Source of the DNA: Martinezella lusitana
GTDB lineage: Bacteria; Pseudomonadota; Alphaproteobacteria; Rhizobiales; Rhizobiaceae
Length of the DNA: 64,000 bases
Reading direction: 5' to 3'
Assembly: GCF_900094565.1 (NCBI RefSeq)
Contig: NZ_FMAF01000022.1
Span: forward strand, 36,863-100,862
Positions 35,057 through 44,509 of the stretch are shown here, piece after piece; the first letter of the stretch is position 1, and each line of letters opens with the position of its first letter. A program made the translations under genes and the position numbers. The notes under the pieces were generated by a model. It ran no database searches. It saw nothing but the letters and a program-made list of their open reading frames with translations, and was not told the origin of the DNA.

Positions 35057-37872
35057 GCGGTCTTTCCTTCGCCTTCGCCTCGCCCGCCATCCTCGCGGCA
35101 TTGATCCTGCTTCCCGCGATCTGGTGGCTCCTGCGCCTCACGCCGCCGCAACCGCGCGCGGAAGTCTTCCCGCCGCTGCGCATTCTCGCGACGATTCTCA
35201 AGCGCGAGGAAACGCCGGCGCGCAGCCCCTGGTGGCTGACGCTGCTGCGCATGCTGCTGGCCGCCCTCGTCATTCTCGCCATCGCCAACCCGATGTTCAA
35301 TCCGCGTACCAACACGCTGTCAGGCAGCGGGCCGCTGGTGTTGATGATCGACAATAGCTGGGCAAGCGTCTCGGACTGGGAGCGTCGTGTTCGAACCGCG
35401 GACGCGCTGATCGACGATGCCGACGCCAAGGGCATTCCCGTCTCGATCGTCTTCACCGCCGAACAAGGCAATGACGCTACGCCCGGCGCTGCGTCAGCGG
35501 CCCGCGACAAGCTGCATGCGATGAATCCAAGGCCGCTGGTCCCCGACCGCCAACGTGCCGCTGACGCCGTGAAGGCAGCACTCAACGGCAAACCCGGCAC
35601 GATCGCCTTCATCTCCGACGGCATCGAGAGCAAGGACAAGGACGATATCGTCAGCCGGCTCGCCGCCTTGCAGCCGAGCGAACTACGGCTGATCGAAGGT
35701 GACGGCAGCGATATTCTGGCGATCACCGGTGCGGCCAATGCCTCCAAAGACATGACCGTGACAGCGACGCGGCTGAACGGCGCCAACCCGCTGCGCCTGG
35801 GGCTCACGGCGCAGGACAGCCAGGGTCGGCCGATCGCCGCCGGTTCGCTGACCTTTGCCGGCGGCCAGACGGTCGCCACCGGCTCCATCGCCGCTCCCTT
35901 CGAAATGCGCAACGATTTTGCCCGTATCGGCATCGACCGGAATGCCAGCGCCGGCAGCGTCTATCTGCTCGACGATGGCTTCCGCCGCCGCCGCGTGGCG
36001 CTCCTCTCCGGGCAGGCCGCCGACGAATTCCAGCCGATCCTGTCGCCGCTCTACTACATCCAGCGCGCCCTGCAGCCTTATGCCGACCTGATCCAGCCCA
36101 ATAGCGCCGATCTGGCGAAATCGATCCCCGAATTGCTGGCCGGCAATCCATCGGTGATCATCATGGCCGATGTCGGCCGCCTGCCGCAAGAAAGCTATGC
36201 GCCCCTGCAGCGCTGGATTCAGAATGGCGGAACGCTCGTGCGTTTTGCCGGTCCGCGCCTTGCTGCAGCGCCTGCCGATGATCCACTCGTGCCCGTGACG
36301 CTCCGGCAAGGCGAGCGTACTTTCGGCGGCGCACTCTCCTGGGCCGAGCCGCAGCCGCTCGCGGACTTCCCCTCATTCGGCCCCTTCGCCGGCATGTCGA
36401 AGACGATCAATGTGTTGGTCAAACGGCAGGTTCTGGCCGAGCCGACGCCGGATCTTGCCGAACGCACCTGGGCGAGCCTTGCAGACGGAACGCCACTGGT
36501 CACCGAGAAGCAGATGCAGGCCGGCCGCATCGTACTGTTCCACGTCAGCGCCGAACCGCAATGGTCCGACCTGCCCATCTCGGGCGACTTCGTCGAGATG
36601 CTGCGGCGCATCGTCCAGCTGTCGCGCTCCGGCGGCGTCACGTCGACGCAAGGCGCCGCCAAGGCAACCGAGACCATGCCGCCATATCGGCTCCTGACCG
36701 CCAAGGGCGTGCTGACCAGCGAGATCGGCAGCGCCCGGCCGCTCGAACCGAACAGCAAGGAAACGGCCATCGCCAATTTCGACAATCCGCCGGGCCTCTA
36801 CGGCTCCGAGGAGGGCTTTACCGCGCTTAACGTCCTGCCTCGTGGCGCCGAGCTCAAGCCGCTGGACGCGTCGGCTGCCGGTACGGTGGCACGGGAAGGC
36901 TTGATCGGCGGCGAGGCATGGTCGGCTAAGCCGATCCTCTTCACCCTCGCCTTCCTCGTCCTTTTGGCCGACAGCCTGATCGTGCTCTTCATGAATGGCG
37001 CCTTTCCTCGCCTGGGCAGGTCGACGAAGACCATCGCCGGCGGTGCAGCGATGCTGATGCTGGCCGTCTCGGTCGCGACCTTCCTGCATCCGGCGAGTGC
37101 CTTGGCCGACGATTCCAAACCCGGCGACGACACCATCTATTCGCGGCTCGACAAGACGCATCTTGCCTATGTCGTCACGGGCGAATCCGACGTAGATCAT
37201 GTTTCCGAGCGCGGCCTCGCCGGCCTTTCGGACTACCTCACATATCGCACGACATTGGAGCCAGGCCCGCCGGTGGGGCTGGACCCCGCCAAGGATGAGC
37301 TCGCCTTCTATCCGCTCATCTACTGGCCGATATCGGCGACGGCGCCGATGCCGTCCAACGACGCTATCAACCGCATCGATGCCTATATGCGCAATGGCGG
37401 CACCGTGCTCTTCGACACGCGTGACGCCCTCGACACCATGGGCGACACGTCGACGCCGAGCCCGAACGGCCAGCGGCTGCAGCAGATCCTCGCCAATCTC
37501 GACATTCCGCCCCTCGAGCCGGTGCCTGCGGGTCATGTGCTGACCAAGTCCTTCTACCTGCTGTCAAGCTTCCCCGGCCGCTATGCCGACAGCCCGCTCT
37601 GGATCGAGGCGCGTCAGGATACGCGCCGAGACGGCAATGCCGTGGCTTCCTCGGATGGCGTGACGCCGATCATGATCACGGGCAACGACTTCGCCGGCGC
37701 GTGGGCAGTGGACGACAACGGCGCGCCGCTGTTGCCGACCGTGCCCCCCGACGAGACCCAGCGCGAATATGCCTACCGTACCGGCGTCAACATCATGATG
37801 TACATGCTGACCGGAAACTATAAGTCCGATCAGGTGCACATCCCGGATATCCTGCAACGGTTGGGGCAGTAA
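35053..37872 (+). CDS. BatA-like membrane protein with C-terminal DUF4159 domain
   Basis: A 939-residue protein. Two N-terminal helices (~8-27 and ~62-80) with the BatA-type start (FASPAILAALILLPAIWWLLR) are followed by a VWA-like domain from ~94. Its metal-site motif reads DNSWAS at residue 100, so the canonical D-x-S-x-S is broken. A GATase-like middle region, helices near 650-668 and 676-690, and a periplasmic DUF4159-type domain (~700-935) follow. It probably forms the membrane complex served by the MoxR ATPase. It starts on the DUF58 stop (ATGA). Confidence 0.85.
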   Translation: MSGLSFAFASPAILAALILLPAIWWLLRLTPPQPRAEVFPPLRILATILKREETPARSPWWLTLLRMLLAALVILAIANPMFNPRTNTLSGSGPLVLMIDNSWASVSDWERRVRTADALIDDADAKGIPVSIVFTAEQGNDATPGAASAARDKLHAMNPRPLVPDRQRAADAVKAALNGKPGTIAFISDGIESKDKDDIVSRLAALQPSELRLIEGDGSDILAITGAANASKDMTVTATRLNGANPLRLGLTAQDSQGRPIAAGSLTFAGGQTVATGSIAAPFEMRNDFARIGIDRNASAGSVYLLDDGFRRRRVALLSGQAADEFQPILSPLYYIQRALQPYADLIQPNSADLAKSIPELLAGNPSVIIMADVGRLPQESYAPLQRWIQNGGTLVRFAGPRLAAAPADDPLVPVTLRQGERTFGGALSWAEPQPLADFPSFGPFAGMSKTINVLVKRQVLAEPTPDLAERTWASLADGTPLVTEKQMQAGRIVLFHVSAEPQWSDLPISGDFVEMLRRIVQLSRSGGVTSTQGAAKATETMPPYRLLTAKGVLTSEIGSARPLEPNSKETAIANFDNPPGLYGSEEGFTALNVLPRGAELKPLDASAAGTVAREGLIGGEAWSAKPILFTLAFLVLLADSLIVLFMNGAFPRLGRSTKTIAGGAAMLMLAVSVATFLHPASALADDSKPGDDTIYSRLDKTHLAYVVTGESDVDHVSERGLAGLSDYLTYRTTLEPGPPVGLDPAKDELAFYPLIYWPISATAPMPSNDAINRIDAYMRNGGTVLFDTRDALDTMGDTSTPSPNGQRLQQILANLDIPPLEPVPAGHVLTKSFYLLSSFPGRYADSPLWIEARQDTRRDGNAVASSDGVTPIMITGNDFAGAWAVDDNGAPLLPTVPPDETQREYAYRTGVNIMMYMLTGNYKSDQVHIPDILQRLGQ

Positions 37873-37873
37873 G

Positions 37874-39946
37874 ATGAATATCGGTTTTGCCCCGTTCCTG
37901 CCCTGGCCCGTGCTATCAGCGCTCGCGGTATTGACGCTCGCCATCGCGGCGCTTGCGATCTACCGGCGCCTGCGTGGGAGCTGGATCCGCGCGCTCGCCG
38001 CCTTCGCCCTGCTGGCAGCACTCGCCAACCCCGTGCTGATGCAGGAAGACCGCGATCAGCTCACCACCATCGTTCCCGTCGTCGTCGACCGCAGCCTGAG
38101 CCAGGACACGCCGGAGCGCGCCAAGATGACCGACGATGCCCTGGCGATGCTCAAGGATCGTCTGGCGCAGTTTCCGCGCATAGAGCCCCGCATCGTCGAG
38201 GCGCGCGATCCAGCAGAATCGGATTCGCCATCGACGCGGCTTTTCGCGGCCCTCTCCTCGGCGATCGCGGACGTGCCACCTGCCAGGATCGGCGGCGCGA
38301 TCTTCCTGACCGACGGTCAGATCCACGACATTCCCGGCGTGAACCAGCAGCTCGGTTTCGATGCGCCCATCCACGGGCTGATCACCGGCAAGCCGAACGA
38401 ATTCGATCGCCGCATCGAAATCGTGCGCGCGCCCCGCTTCGGCATCGTCAACGACGAACAGCAGCTTGTCCTGCGTGTCGTCGACGATGGCAAAAGCCCG
38501 GGCGGCACCGCTGCCGTGACCGCAAAGATGAATGGCGACGAGATCGCGACGCTGCAGGCAACGCCGGGCCAGGATACGCCCTTCAGCTTCAAGGTGCCGC
38601 GCGCCGGCAACAATGTCCTCGAATTCTCCGTGGCCGAAGTGCCGGGCGAGGTCACACCCATCAACAACCGCACGGTCCAGCTGATCGAGGGCATTCGCCA
38701 GAACATGCGCGTGCTGCTCGTCTCCGGCGAGCCGCATGCCGGTGAACGCGCGTGGCGCAACCTGTTGAAATCGGACGCCTCCGTCGACCTCGTGCACTTC
38801 ACCATTCTTCGCCCGCCGGATAAGCAGGACGGCACGCCGATCAACGAACTGTCGCTGATCGCCTTCCCGACGCGCGAACTCTTCGTCGACAAGATCAGCT
38901 CTTTCGACCTGATCATCTTCGACCGTTACCAGGACCGTCAGAACGTCCTGCCGACGATCTATTATGACTACATGGCGCAGTACGTCGAAAACGGCGGTGC
39001 GTTGCTCGTCGCAGCCGGCCCCGAACACGCAGCCGGCAATTCGATCGCGCTCACCCCGCTTGCCTCGGTGCTGCCGGCAGAGCCGACCGGCCAGATGATC
39101 GAGAAGCCCTTCTATCCGCGCCTTTCGGAGCAGGGTCGCAAGCATCCGGTAACGCGCGGCCTCGACGGATCCGACACCGAGCCGCCGCATTGGGGCCGCT
39201 GGTTCCGCAGCGTCGATGTCGAAAAGCCGCAGGGACAGACCGTGATGGTCGGCGCCGACAACAGCCCGTTGCTGGTGCTCAACCGTGTCGGTCAGGGCCG
39301 TGTCGCCATGCTGCTCTCCGATGAGGGCTGGCTCTGGGCACGCGGCTTCGAAGGCGGCGGCCCGCATGTGTCGCTCTACCGACGCATTGCCCACTGGCTG
39401 CTGAAGGAGCCGGCGCTGGAAGAAGAAGCACTGACGGCAAACGCCGCCGGCCGTACGCTGGAGGTGACTCGCCAGACCGTCGGCGACGACCCCGGCCCGG
39501 CCACGATCAAATCGCCCTCCGGCAAGACGCAGACATTGCAACTGAAGCGGACGCAGCCGGGCCTCTATCAGGCCGAGAAGCACATGGACGAGATTGGGCT
39601 TTACCAGATCGCCAATGGCAGTCTCTCGACGCTCGTCCATATCGGCGCGATCGACGCTCCTGAGTTCAAGGCAATGATCTCGACCACCGAGACTCTGAAG
39701 CCTTTGGCGCAAAAGACCAAGGGTCTCGTCACCCGTATCGCCGGCGCCAATGGTGGCGTCACGGTTCCACAGGTCCTGCCTGTTCGCGGTGCCGTCCGTG
39801 TTGCCGACGGCCAGCGCCTGACCATCCGCATGACCGACGAAACCGTGCTGAAGGGGATCAATTCCCTGCCCCTGTTCGCAGGCTTTGCCGGTCTTGCCGC
39901 CCTGCTCTTTGCCTTCTCCGCCACCTGGTGGCGCGAAGGACGGTGA
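37874..39946 (+). CDS. VWA-like membrane protein with GATase-like domain
   Basis: A 690-residue protein. Helices lie at ~10-30 and ~38-55, then comes a VWA domain with an intact D-x-S-x-S metal site (D72-R-S-L-S). An immunoglobulin-like segment follows, then a class I glutamine-amidotransferase-like region (~275-470) and one C-terminal helix (~665-685). It starts two bases after the 939-residue gene. With moxR and DUF58 it makes a four-gene operon of the kind that in other bacteria supports envelope functions, but the actual substrate is unknown. Confidence 0.83.
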   Translation: MNIGFAPFLPWPVLSALAVLTLAIAALAIYRRLRGSWIRALAAFALLAALANPVLMQEDRDQLTTIVPVVVDRSLSQDTPERAKMTDDALAMLKDRLAQFPRIEPRIVEARDPAESDSPSTRLFAALSSAIADVPPARIGGAIFLTDGQIHDIPGVNQQLGFDAPIHGLITGKPNEFDRRIEIVRAPRFGIVNDEQQLVLRVVDDGKSPGGTAAVTAKMNGDEIATLQATPGQDTPFSFKVPRAGNNVLEFSVAEVPGEVTPINNRTVQLIEGIRQNMRVLLVSGEPHAGERAWRNLLKSDASVDLVHFTILRPPDKQDGTPINELSLIAFPTRELFVDKISSFDLIIFDRYQDRQNVLPTIYYDYMAQYVENGGALLVAAGPEHAAGNSIALTPLASVLPAEPTGQMIEKPFYPRLSEQGRKHPVTRGLDGSDTEPPHWGRWFRSVDVEKPQGQTVMVGADNSPLLVLNRVGQGRVAMLLSDEGWLWARGFEGGGPHVSLYRRIAHWLLKEPALEEEALTANAAGRTLEVTRQTVGDDPGPATIKSPSGKTQTLQLKRTQPGLYQAEKHMDEIGLYQIANGSLSTLVHIGAIDAPEFKAMISTTETLKPLAQKTKGLVTRIAGANGGVTVPQVLPVRGAVRVADGQRLTIRMTDETVLKGINSLPLFAGFAGLAALLFAFSATWWREGR

Positions 39947-39951
39947 ATGCG

Positions 39952-40377
39952 ATGACGCACCTCGATGTGACCGATACCCCCTCCGAAAGCGAACTTGCTG
40001 CAATCAGCGAGGGTCTGACCGCCTTTAACGCTGTCGATGTCGGCCCCTCCAAACGCCGCCCGCTCGCCGTGCTGATCCGCGACGAAAGCGGCAAGACTAT
40101 CGGCGGCATTTCGGGCTACACGGCCTGGGGCTGGTTGTTCACTGCATGGCTGTTCGTGCCGGAAACGCTGCGCGGTCAGGGCATGGCCGGAAAGCTCCTC
40201 GAAGCGGCGGAAGCGGAAGCAATGGCCCGCGGCTGCCAAGGCGCTTGGATCGACACCTTCAATCCGCAGGCGCTGCGCGCCTATCAACGGCAGGGCTATG
40301 TCATCTTCGGCGAATTGCCGGAATTTCCCACCGGCCGTAGCCGTTTCTTCCTGCAGAAAAAGCTATCGCCCCGCTGA
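39952..40377 (+). CDS. GNAT family N-acetyltransferase
   Basis: A 141-residue protein with the acetyl-CoA loop LFVPETLRGQGMAGKLLEAAE (about residues 75-95) and the downstream NPQALRAYQRQGY segment. The acceptor is unknown. The start at 39952, five bases after the previous stop, puts it at the end of the moxR operon. A GTG at 39928 overlapping the upstream gene is a less likely start. A terminator hairpin overlaps its stop codon. Confidence 0.85.
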   Translation: MTHLDVTDTPSESELAAISEGLTAFNAVDVGPSKRRPLAVLIRDESGKTIGGISGYTAWGWLFTAWLFVPETLRGQGMAGKLLEAAEAEAMARGCQGAWIDTFNPQALRAYQRQGYVIFGELPEFPTGRSRFFLQKKLSPR

Positions 40378-40396
40378 TGGCAGCGGGGCGACGGTT
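40366..40396. terminator. Terminator between the GNAT gene and phoX
   Basis: TCGCCCCGCT (40366-40375) pairs with AGCGGGGCGA (40382-40391), followed by CGGTTTT on the + strand. It lies between convergent genes and probably ends the moxR operon. Confidence 0.7.
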
Positions 40397-40416
40397 TTCG
40401 CTTCTATTGCAAAACC

Positions 40417-42408
40417 TTAGACGGCGATCTTGCCGCCGCCAGCCTTGGTGATGGCCACGACAGCCGGACGGACAGGCATGTCCGGCTTGAAGTCCGGCCA
40501 GCGCGTCGACAGGTCCTCGTAATAGGACGGACGGCCGTGACCGGACCAGTCATCGCCACCATCGCCCGGGTGCTGCACGGCAACGAGGGCCGTCTGGTCA
40601 TCCGGCAGGAAAAGCGGGCCGCAAAGTTCGGCACCGACAGGCACGCGATAGAACAACTTCGAGGTCGCACGCGCAGCGCCTTCCGTATCGACGGCCCAGA
40701 GACCATCGGTACGGCCGGTCGCCTTGTTGCTGTTGCCGTCGGTCGCCACCCAGAGACGGCCGGCAGCGTCGATCGAACAGTTGTCCGGCATGCCGAACCA
40801 GCCGTTCTTCGTCGTGTCGGTGGAGAAGGATGCGCCGACAGCGGCGACGGAAGGATCGCCGCACTTCAGCAGCACTTCCCACTTGCCTGACGTCGCCGAG
40901 AATTCGCCACCGTCCTCGCTGATTTCGATGATGTGACCAAAGGCGTTGTCGGCGCGTGGGTTGGCGGTATTCACCTGTTCCGCCTTGCGCTTGGTATTGT
41001 TGGTCAGCATCACATAGACCTTGCCGTTGACGGCATTGGGTTCGATGTCCTCCGGGCGGTCCATCTTCGTCGCCCCGAGCAGATCACCGGCGCGGCGGGT
41101 TTCGATCAGCACGTCGGCCTGGCTCGTAAAGCCATTTTCCGTCGTCAGCGGACCCTGTCCGAACGTCAGCGGCAGCCATTGCAGCGCGCCGTCGTCGGCG
41201 AACTTGGCGACATAGAGCGTGCCGTTGTCGAGCAAGTCGAGGTTGGCGGCGCGGTCAGCCTCGTTATAGGCAGCAGCGGTCACGAACTTGTAGACATAGT
41301 CGAAGCGTTCGTCATCGCCGAGATAGAAGACCACGCGGCCATCCTTCGAGATGATGTTGGCAGCGCCCTCGTGCTTGAAGCGTCCGAGCGCCGTGCGCTT
41401 CTTCGGTACCGACTGCGGATCAAAGGCGTCGACTTCGACGATCCAGCCAAAGCGGTTGGGCTCGTTCGGTTCCTTGCCGAGGTCGAAGCGGTCGTGGAAG
41501 TTCGCCCACTCATATCCGCCTTCCGGCACGCCGTAGCGCTTGTAGTTGGCGGCCTCCTTGTGGCCCTCGGGCAGCTTGCCGGAGAAATAGCCGTGGAAAT
41601 TTTCCTCGGCCATGATGTAGGTGCCCCAGGGCGTTACGCCGCCGGCACAGTTGTTGAGCGTACCGATCACCTTCTTGCCGCTGGCGTCTGCCACCGTCTT
41701 CAGCCGCTCGTCGCCCGCTGCCGGGCCGGTGAGCTGCATCTCGGTCATGGTCGTGATGCGACGGTTGTACTTGCCATCAGGCACGACCTGCCATTTGCCG
41801 TCGATCTTGCGGATCTCGACGATGGTGCCGCCATGGGCTGCCATTTCGATATCCACCTGCTCCTTGCTCAGCGGTGCCTGCTTGATCTTGCCGTCCGCAA
41901 CGGTCACCAGGCCCGGAAACATCAGGTGTGGGTTTGTGTATTCGTGATTGACGACCAGTAGGCCGTGCTCGGACGAGCCGCCGAGCGGGATATAGCCGAC
42001 ATAGTCGTTGTTGTAGCCGAACTGGCGGCGCTGTGCTTCTGCCGTCTGGTTCTTCGGATCGAAGGCAGGTGAGTCAGCGAAAACCGCATCGCCCCAGCGC
42101 AGCAGGACATTCGCATCATAACCTTCAGCGACATGATGATCGGCATCGACACCGGCTTCGATCTCCTTGAAAATGAAGGCGGAACCGCCGGCTGCGCGTG
42201 CCTTTTCAGCGCTCATCAAAGCAACGGGCCCCACCGTTGCAGCGATGGCGGAAACGGCGAGCGACCCTTGCAGGAAGCCACGGCGCGAAAAACGACGACT
42301 GATGATTTCCCCCATCGTCGGATTGTCGGTGCAGTTTTGTCCCTCCCCGTCGGCTTCTTCGAGCTGACTGGTCGGGAATATGTCTTTCTGTGTGAGATTT
42401 CCTGTCAT
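40417..42408 (-). CDS. phoX: PhoX-type alkaline phosphatase (DUF839)
   Basis: A 663-residue secreted phosphatase. The Tat signal SRRGFLQ (R42-R43) precedes a hydrophobic stretch (~48-70). PhoX-family segments include GTLNNCAGGVTPWGTYIMAEENFHGYF, GRFKHEGA, NGKVYVMLTNNTKR, DNCSIDAAGRLWVATDG and PVGAELCGPLFLPDDQTALVAVQHPG. Members hydrolyse phosphate monoesters in the periplasm with Ca and Fe. The ATG at 42408 follows GGGGGT. A Pho box 65 bp upstream indicates PhoB control and induction by phosphate starvation. Confidence 0.92.
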   Translation of the reverse strand: MTGNLTQKDIFPTSQLEEADGEGQNCTDNPTMGEIISRRFSRRGFLQGSLAVSAIAATVGPVALMSAEKARAAGGSAFIFKEIEAGVDADHHVAEGYDANVLLRWGDAVFADSPAFDPKNQTAEAQRRQFGYNNDYVGYIPLGGSSEHGLLVVNHEYTNPHLMFPGLVTVADGKIKQAPLSKEQVDIEMAAHGGTIVEIRKIDGKWQVVPDGKYNRRITTMTEMQLTGPAAGDERLKTVADASGKKVIGTLNNCAGGVTPWGTYIMAEENFHGYFSGKLPEGHKEAANYKRYGVPEGGYEWANFHDRFDLGKEPNEPNRFGWIVEVDAFDPQSVPKKRTALGRFKHEGAANIISKDGRVVFYLGDDERFDYVYKFVTAAAYNEADRAANLDLLDNGTLYVAKFADDGALQWLPLTFGQGPLTTENGFTSQADVLIETRRAGDLLGATKMDRPEDIEPNAVNGKVYVMLTNNTKRKAEQVNTANPRADNAFGHIIEISEDGGEFSATSGKWEVLLKCGDPSVAAVGASFSTDTTKNGWFGMPDNCSIDAAGRLWVATDGNSNKATGRTDGLWAVDTEGAARATSKLFYRVPVGAELCGPLFLPDDQTALVAVQHPGDGGDDWSGHGRPSYYEDLSTRWPDFKPDMPVRPAVVAITKAGGGKIAV

Positions 42409-42472
42409 TGCTTTACCCCCAAAGTTTAGCAATCGCCCGGAATAGGGCGAGGAAAACTCTTAGGTTGGCTAT

Positions 42473-42490
42473 ATGACAGGTCGATGAAAA
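42473..42490 (-). promoter_or_regulatory. Pho box upstream of phoX
   Basis: Read on the minus strand the site is TTTTCAT, CGAC, CTGTCAT: two 7-base half sites with a 4-base spacer, as in the PhoB consensus (CTGTCAT repeated every 11 bases). The second half is perfect and the first matches 5 of 7. It ends 65 bp before the phoX start, a suitable place for activation. Confidence 0.7.
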
Positions 42491-42551
42491 ATGACCGGGC
42501 GTCGGAATGCGAGAGCCACGGGCTTAGGTACAACTGTGGATGATACGGCCG

Positions 42552-43124
42552 CTAGACCGCAATTGCGGTCAGCGGCACCATCTCATTCGCATCTTCGTCT
42601 TCGGCAACAACGGCCGGAACGGAACCGTCACGCCAGACGATCGAACCATGCAGCCGCTCATGCGTGTCGGCGGCAATCGGCACGACCAGAACGCGGTTGG
42701 CATCGACCGGACCCGGAAACGTCAGGGCGTTATAAGCGACCTTTTCGAAGCCGAGCGGGTCGTAGTAGGGCGGGTCGCCGACAAGGATGACCGCTTCCGA
42801 CCCCTTGCGTTTGGCAGCCTCGACCGCAATCCGCACGAGTTCGCGGCCGATACCCTGGTTCTTGTGCGAGGGCCGGACCGCGAGCGGCCCAAGCAGATGC
42901 CCCTTGACCGAGCCGGCAAGCACCGGCGTCATGCGCACGGAGGCGATCGTTTCTCCGTCGTCGGCGCAGATGAAGGACAGCGTGCGATCATGCGGCCCCT
43001 GCTCGCGAATCCGTGCAGCGGCACGGGTGAACCGGCCGGGACCGAATGCTTCTTCGTTGATGAGTTCGATGACAGCGTCGTGCGACGCATCCTCAGTGAG
43101 GTAGACCAGATCGTGCTTGTACAT
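42552..43124 (-). CDS. GNAT family N-acetyltransferase (YhbS type)
   Basis: A 190-residue protein. The acetyl-CoA motif is LGPLAVRPSHKNQGIGRELV (about residues 78-97), followed by VILVGDPPYYDPLGFEKV, the form seen in YhbS-type acetyltransferases. ATG at 43124 (MYKHDLVYLTED) matches the usual family start; another ATG at 43175 would add 17 residues. Neither has a clear ribosome-binding site. The substrate is unknown. Confidence 0.85.
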   Translation of the reverse strand: MYKHDLVYLTEDASHDAVIELINEEAFGPGRFTRAAARIREQGPHDRTLSFICADDGETIASVRMTPVLAGSVKGHLLGPLAVRPSHKNQGIGRELVRIAVEAAKRKGSEAVILVGDPPYYDPLGFEKVAYNALTFPGPVDANRVLVVPIAADTHERLHGSIVWRDGSVPAVVAEDEDANEMVPLTAIAV

Positions 43125-43471
43125 TAGACCAAGGAAACCATATAAACAGACGGAATTGTTCTCGAAGGCGCTCATCGAGCGTTCGGGATCATCGGCGTCG
43201 TCGCAGGCTTCTGGTGACTTTCATGACAAGCGGTCCTCAAAGTGTGACAAGCCCGATAGCAGGAAATATCCGGCGCGTCCAATGTAAAATGCGGGCCGCT
43301 GCTTGTTGACGCTGATCGTGTCTGCACGATGATGTGACCCAAGTGGAACGCCTCCGATGCCTGCCGATCATGCCAGCAACGCAGTGTTCATCGTTTATCG
43401 TCTCGAAATTCGGTCGGCATGCCGTATCTTCGAGGTTAAGTTCGCAGCAGCATTTCCGAAAGGACAGAACA
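43125..43471. other. Divergent intergenic region, 347 bp
   Basis: Between the GNAT gene (leftward) and the GST gene (rightward). I saw the GST ribosome-binding site (AAAGGA) but no convincing promoter pair, hairpin or small gene. Confidence 0.4.
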
Positions 43472-44461
43472 ATGGGCATGTTGGTTGACGGCGTCTGGCA
43501 CGACGTCTGGTACGACACCAAGGAGACAAAGGGCCATTTCAAGCGGGCCGCATCGCAGTTCCGTAACTGGATCACCCCGGACGGCACACCCGGCCCGACT
43601 GGAACCGGAGGCTTCAAGGCCGAGGCCGGACGCTACCATCTCTACGTTTCGCTTGCCTGCCCCTGGGCGCACCGCACCCTGATCTTCCGCAGGCTGAAGA
43701 AGCTCGAGGATCTGATCCCGGTCTCGATCGTCGATCCGTTGATGCTGGAAAACGGCTGGGAATTCAAAGGGAAAGACGGAGGGACGCTCGATCCCCTTTT
43801 CGGCGCCAAGGCGCTTTGGGAAATCTACGTCAAGGCCGATCCGCACTATTCCGGTCGTGTGACGGTCCCCGTTCTCTGGGACAAGCGAACTGGCACGATC
43901 GTCAACAATGAGTCAGCCGAAATCATCCGCATGTTCAACAGCGCCTTCGATGCGTTGACCGGATCAAGGGAGGATTTCTATCCCGCAGACCTGCGATCGG
44001 ACATCGATGCGCTGAACGAGATCGTCTACGACACTGTCAACAACGGCGTCTACAAGGCCGGCTTCGCGACAGCGCAGGAGGCCTACGAGGAAAACGCCCG
44101 TCGCCTCTTCGAGACGCTCGATATGCTCGACAAGCGGCTATCGACGAAGCGCTACCTGTTCGGAGATCGGCTGACGGAGGCCGACTGGCGGCTGTTCACC
44201 ACACTCGTTCGCTTCGACGCCGTCTATGTCGGCCATTTCAAATGCAACATCCGCCGCATTGCCGACTATGCGAACCTCTCGGCATATCTGCGCGATCTTT
44301 ATCAGGTTGCCGGCGTGGCCGAAACGGTGAACCTCGCCCATATCAAGAACCACTACTATCGCAGCCACAAGACGATTAACCCGACGGGCATCGTGCCCAT
44401 CGGCCCGGACCTTGATTTCGATCGCCCGCATGGCCGGGAGGGATTGGCAAAGGCTGCCTGA
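43472..44461 (+). CDS. Glutathionyl-hydroquinone reductase-like GST (YqjG/ECM4 family)
   Basis: A 329-residue omega-like glutathione transferase. The active-site motif SLACPWAHR has the catalytic Cys63, in the family form Cys-Pro-Trp-Ala-His. The C-terminal helical domain includes LFGDRLTEADWRLFTTLVRFD and the typical ending HYYRSHKTINPTGIVPIGP. Family enzymes reduce glutathionyl-hydroquinones. AAAGGA precedes the ATG at 43472; the open frame extends upstream to 43334 but lacks a suitable start signal. Confidence 0.93.
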   Translation: MGMLVDGVWHDVWYDTKETKGHFKRAASQFRNWITPDGTPGPTGTGGFKAEAGRYHLYVSLACPWAHRTLIFRRLKKLEDLIPVSIVDPLMLENGWEFKGKDGGTLDPLFGAKALWEIYVKADPHYSGRVTVPVLWDKRTGTIVNNESAEIIRMFNSAFDALTGSREDFYPADLRSDIDALNEIVYDTVNNGVYKAGFATAQEAYEENARRLFETLDMLDKRLSTKRYLFGDRLTEADWRLFTTLVRFDAVYVGHFKCNIRRIADYANLSAYLRDLYQVAGVAETVNLAHIKNHYYRSHKTINPTGIVPIGPDLDFDRPHGREGLAKAA

Positions 44462-44476
44462 GTTGGAACTGGACAG

Positions 44477-44504
44477 GCCTCGCCGTGGCCGTCGATGGCG
44501 AGGC
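44477..44504. terminator. Hairpin between convergent genes
   Basis: GCCTCGCC (44477-44484) pairs with GGCGAGGC (44497-44504) around a 12-base loop, between the GST and NUDIX stop codons. There is no clear T-run, so termination is uncertain. Confidence 0.4.
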
Positions 44505-44509
44505 TGATG

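Noticed and set aside
37916..40003. 695-codon frame opposite the VWA membrane protein gene
   Set aside because: Shadow; Arg/Gln/Asp/His-rich composition and no start signal, while the + strand has helices and a VWA motif.
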